Of a stretch of DNA of 64,000 nt, positions 49,001 through 61,583 are shown in pieces. A program made the translations under genes and the position numbers. Positions within the stretch are counted from its first letter, which is position 1. Every line of letters begins with the position of its first letter. The stretch covers positions 124,001 to 188,000 of the forward strand of contig QEYB01000911.1 in assembly GCA_017562135.1 (NCBI GenBank), written 5' to 3'. Under the pieces are notes generated by a model. The model had not been told where the DNA came from, did not search any database, and saw only the letters and a program-made list of their open reading frames with translations. This DNA is from Dipylidium caninum. Taxonomy: Eukaryota; Platyhelminthes; Cestoda; Cyclophyllidea; Dipylidiidae.

Positions 49001-52000
49001 ACCCACCTTTAATGCCTTAACCAAAAAGTCGATCACAAATCCCACCATTTCCGTTGTACTGACTGTCATGATTGATTCTCCGACGGGCTGAAGTGAAACG
49101 GCCGCTGTCACCCATGGGGTACCACAAGATTCAGGCAACAAGCGGCGGACTGACGCAGATGTAGCGAGAGCGAGAAGATGAGGATTTGACGAACGAAATC
49201 GAGCCAAGACTTGAGGACCTCATTATCAGGACTAGGGGATACTTCTTGCAAGAGGAGGTCCACCAGGGAAGAGTCGGGAGAGAGGGAAAGAAGAAGTGAT
49301 AGGGTTGAGAGGGCTGTCGTGGAGAGACAACCAGGTGTCCGACCAGAGTGGAGATTGAGAATGTGAGAGAGGTTGACTAAAGACGGATAGCAACGAGACT
49401 CAGGGAAGAGTAACCGAAGGCATTCGTTGGACAAAATAGAGGAATCAAGATAACCGGTCCGGAAGAAGGTTTGAAGAGGGGTCGATTTGAGACCACAGGC
49501 AGTAGAGAATGTGCACACCACATTTGGCGTTGGCTGACAGGAGGCATCAGCTATAAAGGTAAGAATGCAAAGAAATTGAGCACTAAATATTCGAAATCAC
49601 TATTTTAATGTATGCAGATACTTAAAACAAGATTAACGGGAACTACTCAACCTTCCTAGCTTTTAAGGAGGAAAGTGAAGAAATAACATCGTGCAATTAT
49701 GCGTTCCACAGTTTGGACTAAAATTTAGAATTTGACAGCAAACTAGTAGAGATATAGGTCCCCACAAAAAAAAGTAAGTATCTAACAAAACGGCATATCT
49801 TTTAAGGGGACGGTGTCACTCATGAGGGTAGAAGATGAAACGGAAAGTTTAGAAAGTTAGAAAAGTTGCATAAAAGATCCCCCAAATGTTTATTGTCAAA
49901 TTAGAAATTTCGAATGAGAAAGTGAATATTGTTCGAATCTGGACAGTAATTGGGAATTATAATGAGGAAAACCATAAATAAGGAAAAGTTTAAGTGGTTT
50001 GTGAAGTTAAAAGACAAAATGTTCCTTAAGGTGGTCTGGTAAGTCTTCACCTAAATTTGTGTTTTATATTAAGAGAGGCAAGAATTGTCCTTATGCATGA
50101 ATAAAGCATCGAAATTTTATAAGGCTGTCAGTCAAAGGAATAAGAACGATAACAGAAATGAGTACGACCACGTCTCACCACAAGATATGATAAGATGCAT
50201 AAAATGCATTTACCTCGGAAATAGTAAGAGGCACCAAGATGGCACCCCATAAGTAAAAGAGCAGCCTCGGGGTCTTTGCATTTAGCAGAGAGTGAACGCA
50301 AAACACTGCCAGTGCGGGGTTCACTCGCAGTGTATGAGAATAAAACAAGTTAAAAATGTGACAGAGCGCAGATACACTTTGGTCAATCAAACTGCTCCAA
50401 AGTGACTAACAGTTAGTAATAGTCAACAATAAAACTTAAGGAAATGGAACCATAATATGTCACAAAACACATGTAACCGTTCCATTGGGCGCATCTCAAA
50501 AGAAAATATTTTTTTTATAAAAAATAAAACAATACGAAGGATAGCAATGATAGGATCATCTAATTTTTGAAAGTGGACGAGTAAAAATTGTAAGAATGTC
50601 TGTATATTCCGGATGGACTAACTCTTTGGCGAAATGCATCCGCTGTCATATGAATGCGCCGTTGCACCCATGTGCTGGAGAGGAGCTGATGGACCGGCAG
50701 AAAGAGGGAGGGCGCCACTCTGCTCCGGAAAAGAAGAGTTGACGAACCAAATGATATCTCTCAGCAGCTCACATGAACGTGGAGGCACCGTCAGCCAAAT
50801 TGATTGTACTTCCTGCATGGTCACCTGAAGATATTTTACCTTCAATTAGCACCAGCCTCATTGTGACTGTAGGTAAATTGGTGAATTGAAGAATAAATTG
50901 AAAATAAAAACCTCCCCATATTTGATGTCAGATTTTTTGGATATAAGAAGAGGTCTAACATCCAATTATGACAAGTAAATAAGTAAAAGTAACAGATTCC
51001 AAATAGGCTGACGAATAACCGGCTTAACCTCGACATGAAAGCCGAAAATTCAGGTCAAAATGACATCATTAAATACATGGAAGGATAAACTGAAAAAAGG
51101 CGGTCATTGTTATTAGAAATCAGTCAAACTGATCTCATTAGTAGCGCAGACTAAGCAAATCAATCTCAACCTGTATATTGCACAACTCATGAATAGACAG
51201 GTAATTATTTCAAAGAGAACAGTGATCAGCGCTGTTACATTGTTTGTGTCAAGAAAAAAATGGTATGGGAAGTCGACTAACTAAATCATCCATGCAAATA
51301 AAGATACGGAATAAAGAAAAACACAAAAACTAACTCCGGAGTTAACGGCGAAATGAGCGAAGGCTTCGGCATATTTCTCAAGGATAGGGTCACCACGAGT
51401 GGGATTTGGAGAGGGTCGCATTTTCCAGAGAGCCTCTATGCCCGAGTAATGACTGTATCACTGCCAGACACCGCCCATAAAGTGGTCATAATGCAATAAA
51501 GACATAGGAAGAGGATTCGGCAGATCCAGAGGAAAATGAGTTGAGAAAGGGGAGCAGTCGGAATAGACTTAGCATCTTCCAAAATTGATGAAGTTAGAAG
51601 ACTTTTCAGCCCGCCATTTCGTAGGAAGAACAACTGGAAAAAAAATTAGCCCGCAAACTTATAATCTCTTGGAATTGGTCAAAAAGCGTCATTGACGAAA
51701 TACATCAAAAGCAGTGACTATATAAGGATTTCACTTACTGTATAACGTAAGTTGTCAGGAGGAAAGTAACGGGAAAGAAGCATTTCGTTGGGAATACAAA
51801 AAATAATTTCAACGCTGGGGTGAAGAATTGAGTAAAGAACCTGGTAAAGAGAATAAAAGAACTTCAAGTAATGTAAACCTTATAATTAAAAAGTATATAA
51901 TTTGAGATTAGGAAATAAAATAAAACTGCCCTACCTGGAGGAGGTAGAATAGCTGTGTGATGTCGGTAAACCCTATGTCATTGATAGCCTTATCGGGCGC

Positions 52001-55000
52001 ACAAGGGAGGTTCAATTCACAGGTGGAGCAGTTGAAGAGACCTTTGAGGCTCTCGATACCCTCATGGCTCTGCAGGTGTTCACAAAGTGTTTGTCGTTTA
52101 GTTGGATTTATTGGTAACGAAAAGAGCACATCAAAAGTCCTATCGCGGAGATCGTTAATATCCAAAAACACAGCCACATTTCCAATATCGAAAAGGAGAT
52201 GCACAAAATTCAGGTCTTCCGAAATGACGCAATCTAAATAACAGAAAGGGGATTTTAGAAAGCGAAGTTAACAGACTGATGGGATCGTTGAAATCAATTT
52301 AATGTTAGGAGCCCACCTGGAAGATAGCACTCCTTGCTAAGTTCATAAAATGGCGATGGAGATGTAGAAGCATCGATACTGCAATCGCCCCCAGCTGTAG
52401 GACTGGGGTTAAGACCTAAAGGAGATTCAAGCGGCATACTTTTGCCACTCTCTCGAGCGCCTGGAGATGGGAGCATGGAGTCGCCTTGGCTGGTTGAAGA
52501 ACCAGAATGTGGTGGGGAGTCGGAATCAGAGTTTCTAGGGTAATCAATACCGTTATCGGCTTCCGCCGCAGGAAGCTGGGCATTTTCATCGTCAGTAGGG
52601 GTAGAGGAGAGACTGCCGCGAGGACCTTGGGATGAATTAGAACAATTGCCCATTGAAGAGGAAGGGCTGTACTCCTGGTGTCCTGGAATTAACCCAAAAG
52701 CTTGCGAAGGACCAGAGGGGCACGGTCTTTCAGGAGAAGATGGCGGGCTCCTATCAGCCATAGAGAGGCGGGCCGATAGCGATATCCTAAGCGATAAATG
52801 GAAGAGGTTAACAACTCCAGGAATTTCGACCCGAAACGAGTAATAAAATGTAGCTGGGATTTATAAAAAAGGCCGGTTTAAGCCCAATCAATAGTCATCT
52901 CTTATAGTTTGCCGGTCAATACAAATCCAGTTCCTAGGTACTATTACCTGCAAAGCATGCAAATCATTCGCAAACAAGAATACTCGCTGGAAGGTATTTA
53001 AACTGAGGTAAACACGAGTTGAGTGAAAGGCAAGGGAAATTACAGTTGATTAAACTACCAATATAAATTTTAGTTCAAGAAATCTTTTCGTAACATCACG
53101 ATTAACCAAGATTAGGCAAGCAGCCACTCAGAAGTTGAGATTAACAAAACTTACGGAGACTTCATATCACCACAGAACGATGAGGAATCGAAGGAGAAAT
53201 CGCAGCCTTCGCGGTCGGATGACGACAGTAAAATAAAGGTAGAAAGACATAGATTTCCGGGGAGGCCAAGGTCGCCAGATAGTTCCATACAGAATTTATC
53301 GAGGATTTTCGGTGAACAGGACGGGGTGCCTTCATCGCCCCCTGCATTGGTATTCGACGAATCGAGTGACGGAATCAATTCGTTCAAGCGGTAAACAAGG
53401 AGACGAAAACGTAAGCGACCCAATGTCTCGTTAGCATGAGTGAGAATCTCTATACTACTGGGTTTATATTGACGTCCTTCGGTCACTCCTAAACTCTTCA
53501 AACTACAGTCTACCATTGAGCCCTCTTTAACCGAATTGAAAGTGACCACGAAGAATATGGAAGAACCGGTCCAAGACCTGTAAGAGTAAAATGCAAGTAT
53601 GGAGACCAAGAGAGTTAAACTTCCAAGGCTACATAAATGCAAGTAACCAACTGGAGCAGAGGCAGATGTTCGCGAGGAGCCTTGAACTGTCGATCACATT
53701 CAATAAGAAAACACCGAAGAACCCGAATCACACGATCAATAGTGTTCAGATCCTGCTCAATGTCTCGCATGAAGGTAGCAAAAGTTGGTTGATGAGAATT
53801 CTTGAAAAGACGACAGACAGTACTGTCTGCCGTGGCTACGCCCTGTGATAGAAGATTTCGGTGGACCTAAAAGACGATAGCAACACTGTAAAGAAAGGTT
53901 GTCCCAATTTTCCAAAATAAAAATTAGTATAAACCAGGATAGTGTTAGGATAACGTCATATGCAAAGAAAACAGTAAGTGATATGCTTCAGTACTTCAAA
54001 ATAAACTGCGCCTTTGAAAGTGGTCCCCTGAATCTACCACAGGGGTTTTAACTTCAAAAAAAGCAGGAATAAGGTAGTATTAAATAAATGAACTACCATT
54101 GGAAAGCGTAAAAGCGCACGAATCTAACCTTAGCGTAACTTGAAGATAGAAAGTCGTAACATTTCTTAAGGAAATCCGAACGCAATTTTCGCGGATCGCC
54201 GAGAGGATCTCTTTCTTTGGTGTATATCTCACGCAACATCTCAATACCAACCCGAGCTACTCTGTCGTTCGAGACGAGAACAATGCGCCAGAGGTAATCT
54301 AACCCCACCAAATCCGATTGGAAATTGTGAATAGGTCTCCTGGTTGGGCTCCAATTTTTCATTCACGTATTTGAAAAAGCAACGGAACAAGCTATAATGG
54401 TGAGCAGCAGCATTTGAATTACCCATCCATGTTCAAGTAAAATAGTATGCACTGGACAAAAAACAAGCCTCATTTTTAGTGGCTAATCACAATACGCAGA
54501 AGACTTCGTGGTTGTTAATGAAAAACTAAGAAATAAAAAAAATCTTTCTTAGTCAAAAGCAGTATCATTAAAGTTATGTTATAATGGCTAAAAACCTACT
54601 TTGAACTCCTATGACATAAAATGCTTACTCCATGCCCTCCAGCGTAAGAAGATCGGGCTTTATCTTCAGAATATTTTCTCGAAAGAACTCCGACACATAG
54701 GGACGCACAAGTTGGTTATTAATTGGATCAAACCACGCAAGAGAGACATTTCGACCCTCCACTATCGGAGATGAGAGAATAGAGGTGCAAACAGCCGAGG
54801 ATTCCGAGTCAGCACAATAATAGGCCTCCTGATCAATCTCAGTATCAACAATAAGGCAGCGCCAGAGGGTATTTAGCTGTTGTAAAGTCAGATGGGTATG
54901 AGATTGCATGGCCAGGAAACTCAGGAGGTTCAAACGGTCCCGGATTTGTTGGACATGAGGTACAGGCTGGATGTGGTCTGTTGAAGGCCTTGTTGACTGG

Positions 55001-58000
55001 GAATTCACTCCGCCATCATCATTAATTTTAGTATGCGACGTGGAAAACTCCAGAGTATTGGTAGAAGTGGAAGAGGAGGCAGTCATTACAATGTCGCCCC
55101 GGCTCAAAGTTGAAGTTGTGGATGGCGGTTGAGAGGATATCAAGTCAATGACCGTATCGGGAGTCACTTTGGAATCTAGCATGAATCATTTAACGATTCA
55201 ACCGCACTTAACCAACTCAAGAATCAATCCATATTAACAGGCAATTCGAATTTCATAAGCTTCTGGCCAAATCCGTTCGATAAATCACTTTTCATTTAAA
55301 CAAGTTAATGAATCATTAACTATACCTTATAACCAATATCGGAATTTATGCTCGTCATCACTTATTTAGAGTCATACACCCTTATAAAAAGGGACTTACT
55401 CCTAAGAGACATAAGCATAGGATGAGACAGTTGGATAAAGGGAATAAAAAGTTTCTCCAACCAAACTGGCATCATCTCGAAAAAACCCAAGAAGAGCAGG
55501 CTTTAGAAGTGGGTTATTACGATGTGTTACAAAAGTTGGCATGTAACGAAAATTTGGGATGCGTCCGTTCTTCGTCATCTCAAATGTCTAAAAAATTGTG
55601 CCGTGAACAACTTCATTGAGTGTGAGCTAACAAATAAACATAGTATTAATTTGGGATCAAAACCAAAAAACACTTGGGTAGGAGTGTTGACAAAAGGTGT
55701 AGCATAGAGATAAAAAAAGGCATTTCATATATAATAGAGGTAACCGAAAAGAAAGGTTGAAGAGCTTCGAAAACCGCGATTGTCAGCTTTCCTTGCCGTT
55801 AACATAACTTTGTCATGGCTTAAAGTGACGATGTTAACAGTGAACAAAAAAGAGCGGGAAGGGAAAAAATCACCGTTGATACTTTACGCCAACAGCTGTT
55901 GTTATTTACTCTGGAAAACCACTCAAGCCCAAGATTGTCTGAGAGAATGGGTATCTATACGTACTTTTCATGGAATATTTGCACATGTAGTTGCGGAGGC
56001 TGTCAATGCATACGGCAATGAGATCATTATCGACTGTCAGCTGACATATAGGGTTGGTTACGTAGAGCCGCGAAAGGCGATACTGAAAGGACGAGGGTTA
56101 GTAAGGGAAGTGTGATGAATATATGACCTTTCGCATAAAAATAGATTAAAAAGAGACTAACTACTCCCATGATCTGACGGGTCGCACAGATAAACACGTA
56201 ATCGTCAGAGTCCTCCTTGAGAAGATCTGAGAATCTACGGAGCCAGGCCAGAATATCACGGTCCTAGAAGGAACAAGTACAAATGTCAGTTTGTGCTGGC
56301 GACGAGAGAAAGTTCAACAGATGCAAATCATTTAAAAAGGCTAACGGGTTTAGATGCATATTTAATTTAATTTACACTCCAAAAAATTGGATCTTGCTTT
56401 CAGACACAGAATTTCTATGGTTATCCGCCTCTACTACATTAATTTATTTCGGCCATTCTAATGGCGAGAATTTTGAAAATTGCACAAGGCAAAACGTTCA
56501 TAGAAGGCTCTAACACCAACGTTCTTGATAAGCATTTGATGGCTTCAAGAGGAAAAAATCTCATTAATTGATTATTAAGACTTGTCAAATGGGGAGACTC
56601 GGACATGGTTAGACGATTTTAAGTTGGTGTGGAAACTTGTTTTATAATTCTGACATTAGCAATACTGCCTAAGGCAAATAGACCTAGAACTTAATTGCAA
56701 CTAAAAGTTGTAGAAAATTAAAGTTGTGCATTAAAGCCAAGGCCATCGAAAAGCGACGAAGGATGGATAAAAATTAGGAAAAAATTCACTATCTAACGTG
56801 AGTCAAAATTTTGCAATGGGCTTCCAATGCGGCTGCAACAACGTCAGAGAAGAAAGGGGATTTGATGGCAATGTCCCATAAGAACTCCAGCGCTTTCGAT
56901 GCTAGTTCACCCGAGTTGTCGACGGTTAGACGACGAATTAAGTCGATAAGACGTTCTTGTTGACGTTTTGTCGTGGACTGAAAGGCTCTCTGAGAAGAGA
57001 AAATTTTTATTCAATGTGGATTAGATTAGATAACGACTATCTGTTGAAAAGGTGGAGGTAGCTCTATTCAGTCGAACAAATTAAGAGTGAGGAAAAGGTA
57101 ACGAAAGTGGATTGCACCATATATTAAAAATTGTTGTCTTCAAGTCAGCACACAATTATGTAGGGTCGATAAATTGTCATATGATGGCAACAACCAAAAT
57201 TTTAACTTCAAAAATTAATTAAAAGTCCAAAGAGAAGAATGTAAAATAGGGACTGTCTCCTCAAATAACCTGCAGATACCAAAACATGACACTCGTCATC
57301 AATAACTCAGCATAATAAAAACTGTAATTCGCTAGTTGTTTCAGGTGACACCTTGAACAATATATACAAGAAAATTACTTGGTATCTACAGAGACACTTA
57401 CTTTAAAGCAGTCAAAGAGCCGATCCAGTTGTTCAGGGGTGAAATAGCGTACGAGATTGGAAAGCATATATTCAACATTTTTTACTATTGCTTCGTGTTT
57501 ACCGACCTGGGCCTCCCAAATCTCCTCCAAATCCTCTAGACTCAGTTCATGCATTTCTATGAGGAACTGGGCTACATAAGTAACCTTTTCAACATATTGT
57601 AACTGGTGTAGATTTTCTCGCAACAATAACGACAAGACCTAAACAAATATCGAATCATAACAAAAAACCGACTCTCCAATAAGAAAGTAGTCCTCCTGGG
57701 AGGCAAAAAATTTACCAATCACAAATAAAGTGGCGCATTAAATCCATGTCAGATTGCGCAACTGTACCACTCTTCCCTCAAAAATAACAATAAAAAATTA
57801 ACGTTGGCTTTAAGTGAAGGCAAACCCTTAGAAATCAACGATTATATCGCAAACATGAATCGTATTGCACATCCAGAAACCAACATAAAATAATCTCGAG
57901 CGTCTTCAGAAACTCAATTTTCTAACTAATAACTCTCATCAAATACAAAATAAGAATGATACATAATGGCGAAATCACTTCCGTCAGAATGGTAAAAAAA

Positions 58001-60601
58001 CTAATTACTAAGGCTAGGTCGAAAGGACAGATATAAAAATCCTAAAAAGGGCATGAAAAGACGATGAAACTTCAAAACAAGCCAAGATAATACTGTGACC
58101 AGTGACGATTTAAAAAAGAATCTATCCTCCAGGGAAGAGGCACCCGCATAGAAATAATCGGCAATGACATTCTGCAGGCAGAAGTTCAAGGAGTGTGATT
58201 TTCAATACCCTACATTCCAAAGAGACCTTTAAATCATTGCCTAAATGGGACGAACTTGTCGCATTTAATTAATGCAACGTACACATCACTGCCGACAAAT
58301 GTAGATTAATTATAAATTAGGGAAGTTGATATCAAATCAAAATAACCACCCATAACTACAATTTATTCAATAAAAAACGGTAGAACAGAATATATTAGAA
58401 TTCACACGCAGAATGTGGGAGATCCTTACTTGTGACAAAATAATCAATGTAGTGTGAAAATACTTTGGCAAGTTATACGAAATACATTTCACGATTGCTT
58501 AATTCAAAAAAAAATAAGAGAATCAGGCATACCTGGTTGTCCTTCAACCATTTGACAACTCTCTCGTTCGTGATAGTCTCGGAACGCAAAGAAGCATTTG
58601 CAGAGAAGGCCGGTCTTCTGTCGGAGCCATTGATAATCATTAGTAGGCCAGTCAATGCTATCATCTTTGCTCCAAAGAGGTCCATCTAAATAAAAAATGA
58701 ACGTAGGACTGAGGCGAATCAAGGGAGATAACAATGAAACAAAATTAATTTGAACAGATGAAGTAAATAAGTAATTCGTCTTACGATCAAGTTTTCTTTT
58801 TGAAATGAAAGCTAGTTACACTCACCGTTACGTTGTCATTAAAACTAGTACATTGTTTTGTATTAAAAATCAAATCCAATGGTCATTACAATTCATTGAG
58901 ACTGGATTAGCATTTCTTATTACCAAATTTGATTACTATTGAAAAACCGGTTAAGGCGGCTTATGATGTCACAATGCGCAACAACGTAGTATTAGAGGTA
59001 AAATGCGGCTCACGAGGGCACTTAGTACCAGATAAAATGGTAGAATAAATTAGGTAGGAGAAATTTGGTGTCGCAATGCTTTGTGAAACACTCCACGAGG
59101 AAAATCTGATATGATACTGCGACTGTTAAGAGGGCAAAAGAGCGAGTTGAGTAATAGATAGAAAATAACATCAAAGTACCTTTAAAGTTTTCAAGATAAG
59201 CTCTAAACGAAGTTCGTCAACTTCTTCATTGTTAAAATTCTGACCATAAATACGCTGATAGAAACACTGAATCATAGCAAAATCCGTTAGATGGTTATTT
59301 CGCTGGTCACGCCGAATTGACTGACGTACATCCGCGTCAGTCAAATTCTTCATGAATGTTAGAGAAATGTCCTAAAAAATTGATGTATGAAAGTAGAGTA
59401 TTTGATAAAAGAGTTACACCGTAGCTGGTCTAATAATTAGCAATTGAGAGAATGAATTGGTACCAATTAGCAGTGATTTAAGGTTCTCGTAATCGTGTCG
59501 AAGTACTACATAGACACATACACGGAAGGGCAGGTTCACAAGTTGATTTCAAAGATGAGCACATTTTGAGACTTACGACAATGGGTAGAAAGCAGGTCTT
59601 CGCAACCTCATCAGTGAGGTAGTAGCAACAGGCCCTGAAAGGTTTGAGGTAGTTAAATAAAAGACGAAGTGTCAATGGTTCTTTGTCGTGTTTGAGAAAG
59701 CGATTTAGGAGAGCATCAAATCCACCTAGCCTTCCGAAAAGGTTAATAAAATCTTCCAGCAATGGTAATCGACGATATGATGTGACAGCGAAAACCTGAA
59801 CACAGAAGACATAAAGTCGCAAATTAAACAATACCTTAAGCTGAGATTTATTTGATCTCTTCTCAAGATCAGGGCAACACAATTCAGGTAGAGCAGTCAT
59901 AATGTCCTCAAAACGAGAAATAGTTTCGGTTTCACCCGTACCAAAGCGAATAGCATTTAAAGAGTTTCTACTGTTGAGAGCGTTAATATGGAACCTATTC
60001 ATTTAATTATAATGAAAATCAAAAAGTTTATTATATATATTACGATGCCTCAGGATCGAAAAGACGAGCTTCCAACTCCAGAATTGGGTCGTAATCCTTG
60101 TCAGCCATTAAAGCGCATAATTTAACAGCAAGAAGAGAATTCATGAAAATAAAATGCTAAAAGACAAATAAAATTATAAAAGTTATCTTACACGAGTACT
60201 ATCATTCCATGAACTACCCTTACAACCGCAAATGATTTTGTCAAAAGCCGAAATAAGATCACGATCACAAAAAGTTTTGAAATATGAACATCGTTCGTAT
60301 TGATCTAAAAGGTCAAAATATAGAGGAAAATGAAGACTGTACTGGTTTCAGCGAGTTTAATACATGCTAATAAAATTGTCTCAAGCTCTTGATTCGGACA
60401 CACCGGGACCACCCAGGTAAATTTATTAAGTGCAATGTACATGGAGTTCATCTCCGCCACAGGAAACTCCGGAGCAAAGTCAGATTCTGAAAGAATAACT
60501 TCATCATCACTGCTCGTTTCAGTGGGAGTCGGCGCATTGGTACAGCGGTCTGGTTTCCCCATGGGTTGCTCCGTAACTTCCATTTCAACTTTGTCAATCA
60601 T
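40082..60601 (-). CDS. USP9X: Ubiquitin carboxyl-terminal hydrolase USP9X / fat facets
   Basis: A very large cysteine deubiquitinase that removes ubiquitin from many signalling and adhesion proteins. The gene has some 30 small exons. It starts at ATG 60601 (exon 1 to 60343; exons 2-4: 60304-60192, 60156-60044, from 59994) and stops at TAG 40082 after an acidic last exon from 40180. Family matches run in order: [40 protein letters not shown], then [20 protein letters not shown] (57.5 kb), [40 protein letters not shown] (54.3 kb), a Ser/Pro-rich region (52.3-52.8 kb), then the catalytic domain (47.3-44.6 kb) and [12 protein letters not shown] (43.9 kb), followed by divergent C-terminal helical repeats. 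Apparent one-base frame breaks occur near 54350, 51470 and 49180. Most exon ends beyond those given are approximate. Intron 1 is only 38 bp. Confidence 0.95.
44635..44947 (-). other. USP9X: USP9X exon with the catalytic His box
   Basis: Starts in phase 2 after the FSYDWDR exon, encodes [20 protein letters not shown] and then [20 protein letters not shown] and DQWYKYDD. The His in GGHYYSY is the catalytic His of USP enzymes and the YDD is the usual Asp-containing motif. Only the first 98 bases of this exon are present in the inverted copy. Confidence 0.93.
44850..46191 (-). repeat. Right arm of the USP9X inverted repeat (parental copy)
   Basis: About 1342 bases covering part of the CLDCPHR exon, the zinc-ribbon exon 45872-45645, both adjoining introns and the first third of the His-box exon. 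These are in place in the working gene, so this arm is the source and 37416-38759 the copy. Confidence 0.93.
45645..45872 (-). other. USP9X: USP9X exon with zinc-ribbon part of the catalytic domain
   Basis: Encodes [54 protein letters not shown] and [11 protein letters not shown]. With CLDC of the previous exon it supplies the CxxC pairs of the USP finger region. It closely matches human USP9X ([20 protein letters not shown]). The exon is fully duplicated at 37735-37962. Confidence 0.95.
46126..46299 (-). other. USP9X: USP9X exon with QQDAQEFF box
   Basis: Encodes [20 protein letters not shown] then [26 protein letters not shown] is the conserved USP box between the Cys and His boxes, and CLDC is the first finger cysteine pair. 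The inverted copy keeps only the final 66 bases. Confidence 0.93.
47073..47325 (-). other. USP9X: USP9X exon with the catalytic Cys box
   Basis: Encodes [20 protein letters not shown] followed by [13 protein letters not shown]. The Cys in STCYMN is the USP nucleophile. Human USP9X reads [20 protein letters not shown] here. The enzyme is expected to be active. Confidence 0.95.
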
Positions 60602-61583
60602 TTTTCCTAGAATAAAAAGTGTTCTGAATAAAGTTGCAGACTGAATGTGACAAGAGAACTACACAAATATGCCTAAATGCAGTTTGGGTAACAAGATCGG
60701 TTTTCGCGATCATAATATTGAGAATCAAGCCTATTTGAAGTAAAAAATAACCCTTTATCAAATAATATTTATAAAGAAATCGTGTGGTAGCACCACGAGG
60801 TGGGCGATGAATACATTAAATACGATTGCATATAACCGCTTAGAAGGGCTCCAGCGAGAAACAATGTGCGCGGAAGCGGCAGGACAGTCTGTCTCGCACA
60901 TTATACACTCCATTAAAACGGTAAATGGGCACAAAATCAAAAGCAACCGACTTAAAGGATTCAATTAACACAAAGGTAGGGGTTAGCGGCCCACCTCGAG
61001 TAAAGCAAGCGGCGCGTCCCGTACACTATACCACATTCGTATTGACCGCTCATACTATAAGTAATAAAACAATTACGGAAATATCCTCAATGGCAAAGTT
61101 GGCTGCCTTTGGCTGGAGAACTTCGAACCACCTCACAGCTGACTCCTAAATTCATACTACGGTCTGTATTTTAAAAAACCCATTTGGTTTTTATGACCCT
61201 TTGTTAGCTTTCAGGACCCCAATCGTTGTCCAAAATCTGTTTCTTTACCTGTTTAATTTGCACAAACATTATATTTGCCTTCCAGTGCTAAAATGACATC
61301 CTCGAGGTGTTGTTTCGTAATAAATATAGTAGAACGGAAAAGGCTTTTGCATCAGAGAACTATTCGTGGTAAAGCAAATGTCATGTAATTAGTCTCAAAT
61401 ACAAAGTCCCACATATTCAGAGGTTACAAATTTCAAATTATAAATAATGGGTGTGATTACTTCTATCGGATTATAATGTCACGAGTGTCGCCAATCCCCT
61501 AGCTTCCAGCATAAAAGACAAATCTTCGACAAAAACATTTCGTCTTTATGTTACTTGAGCATATACAGGTCGCGGATAGGTTA
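60602..61583. other. Spacer between the WD-repeat-like gene and USP9X
   Basis: About 1 kb with the presumed 3' UTR of the upstream gene and the USP9X promoter and leader. A plus-strand frame at 60925-61149 has no motif and is not called. Confidence 0.4.
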
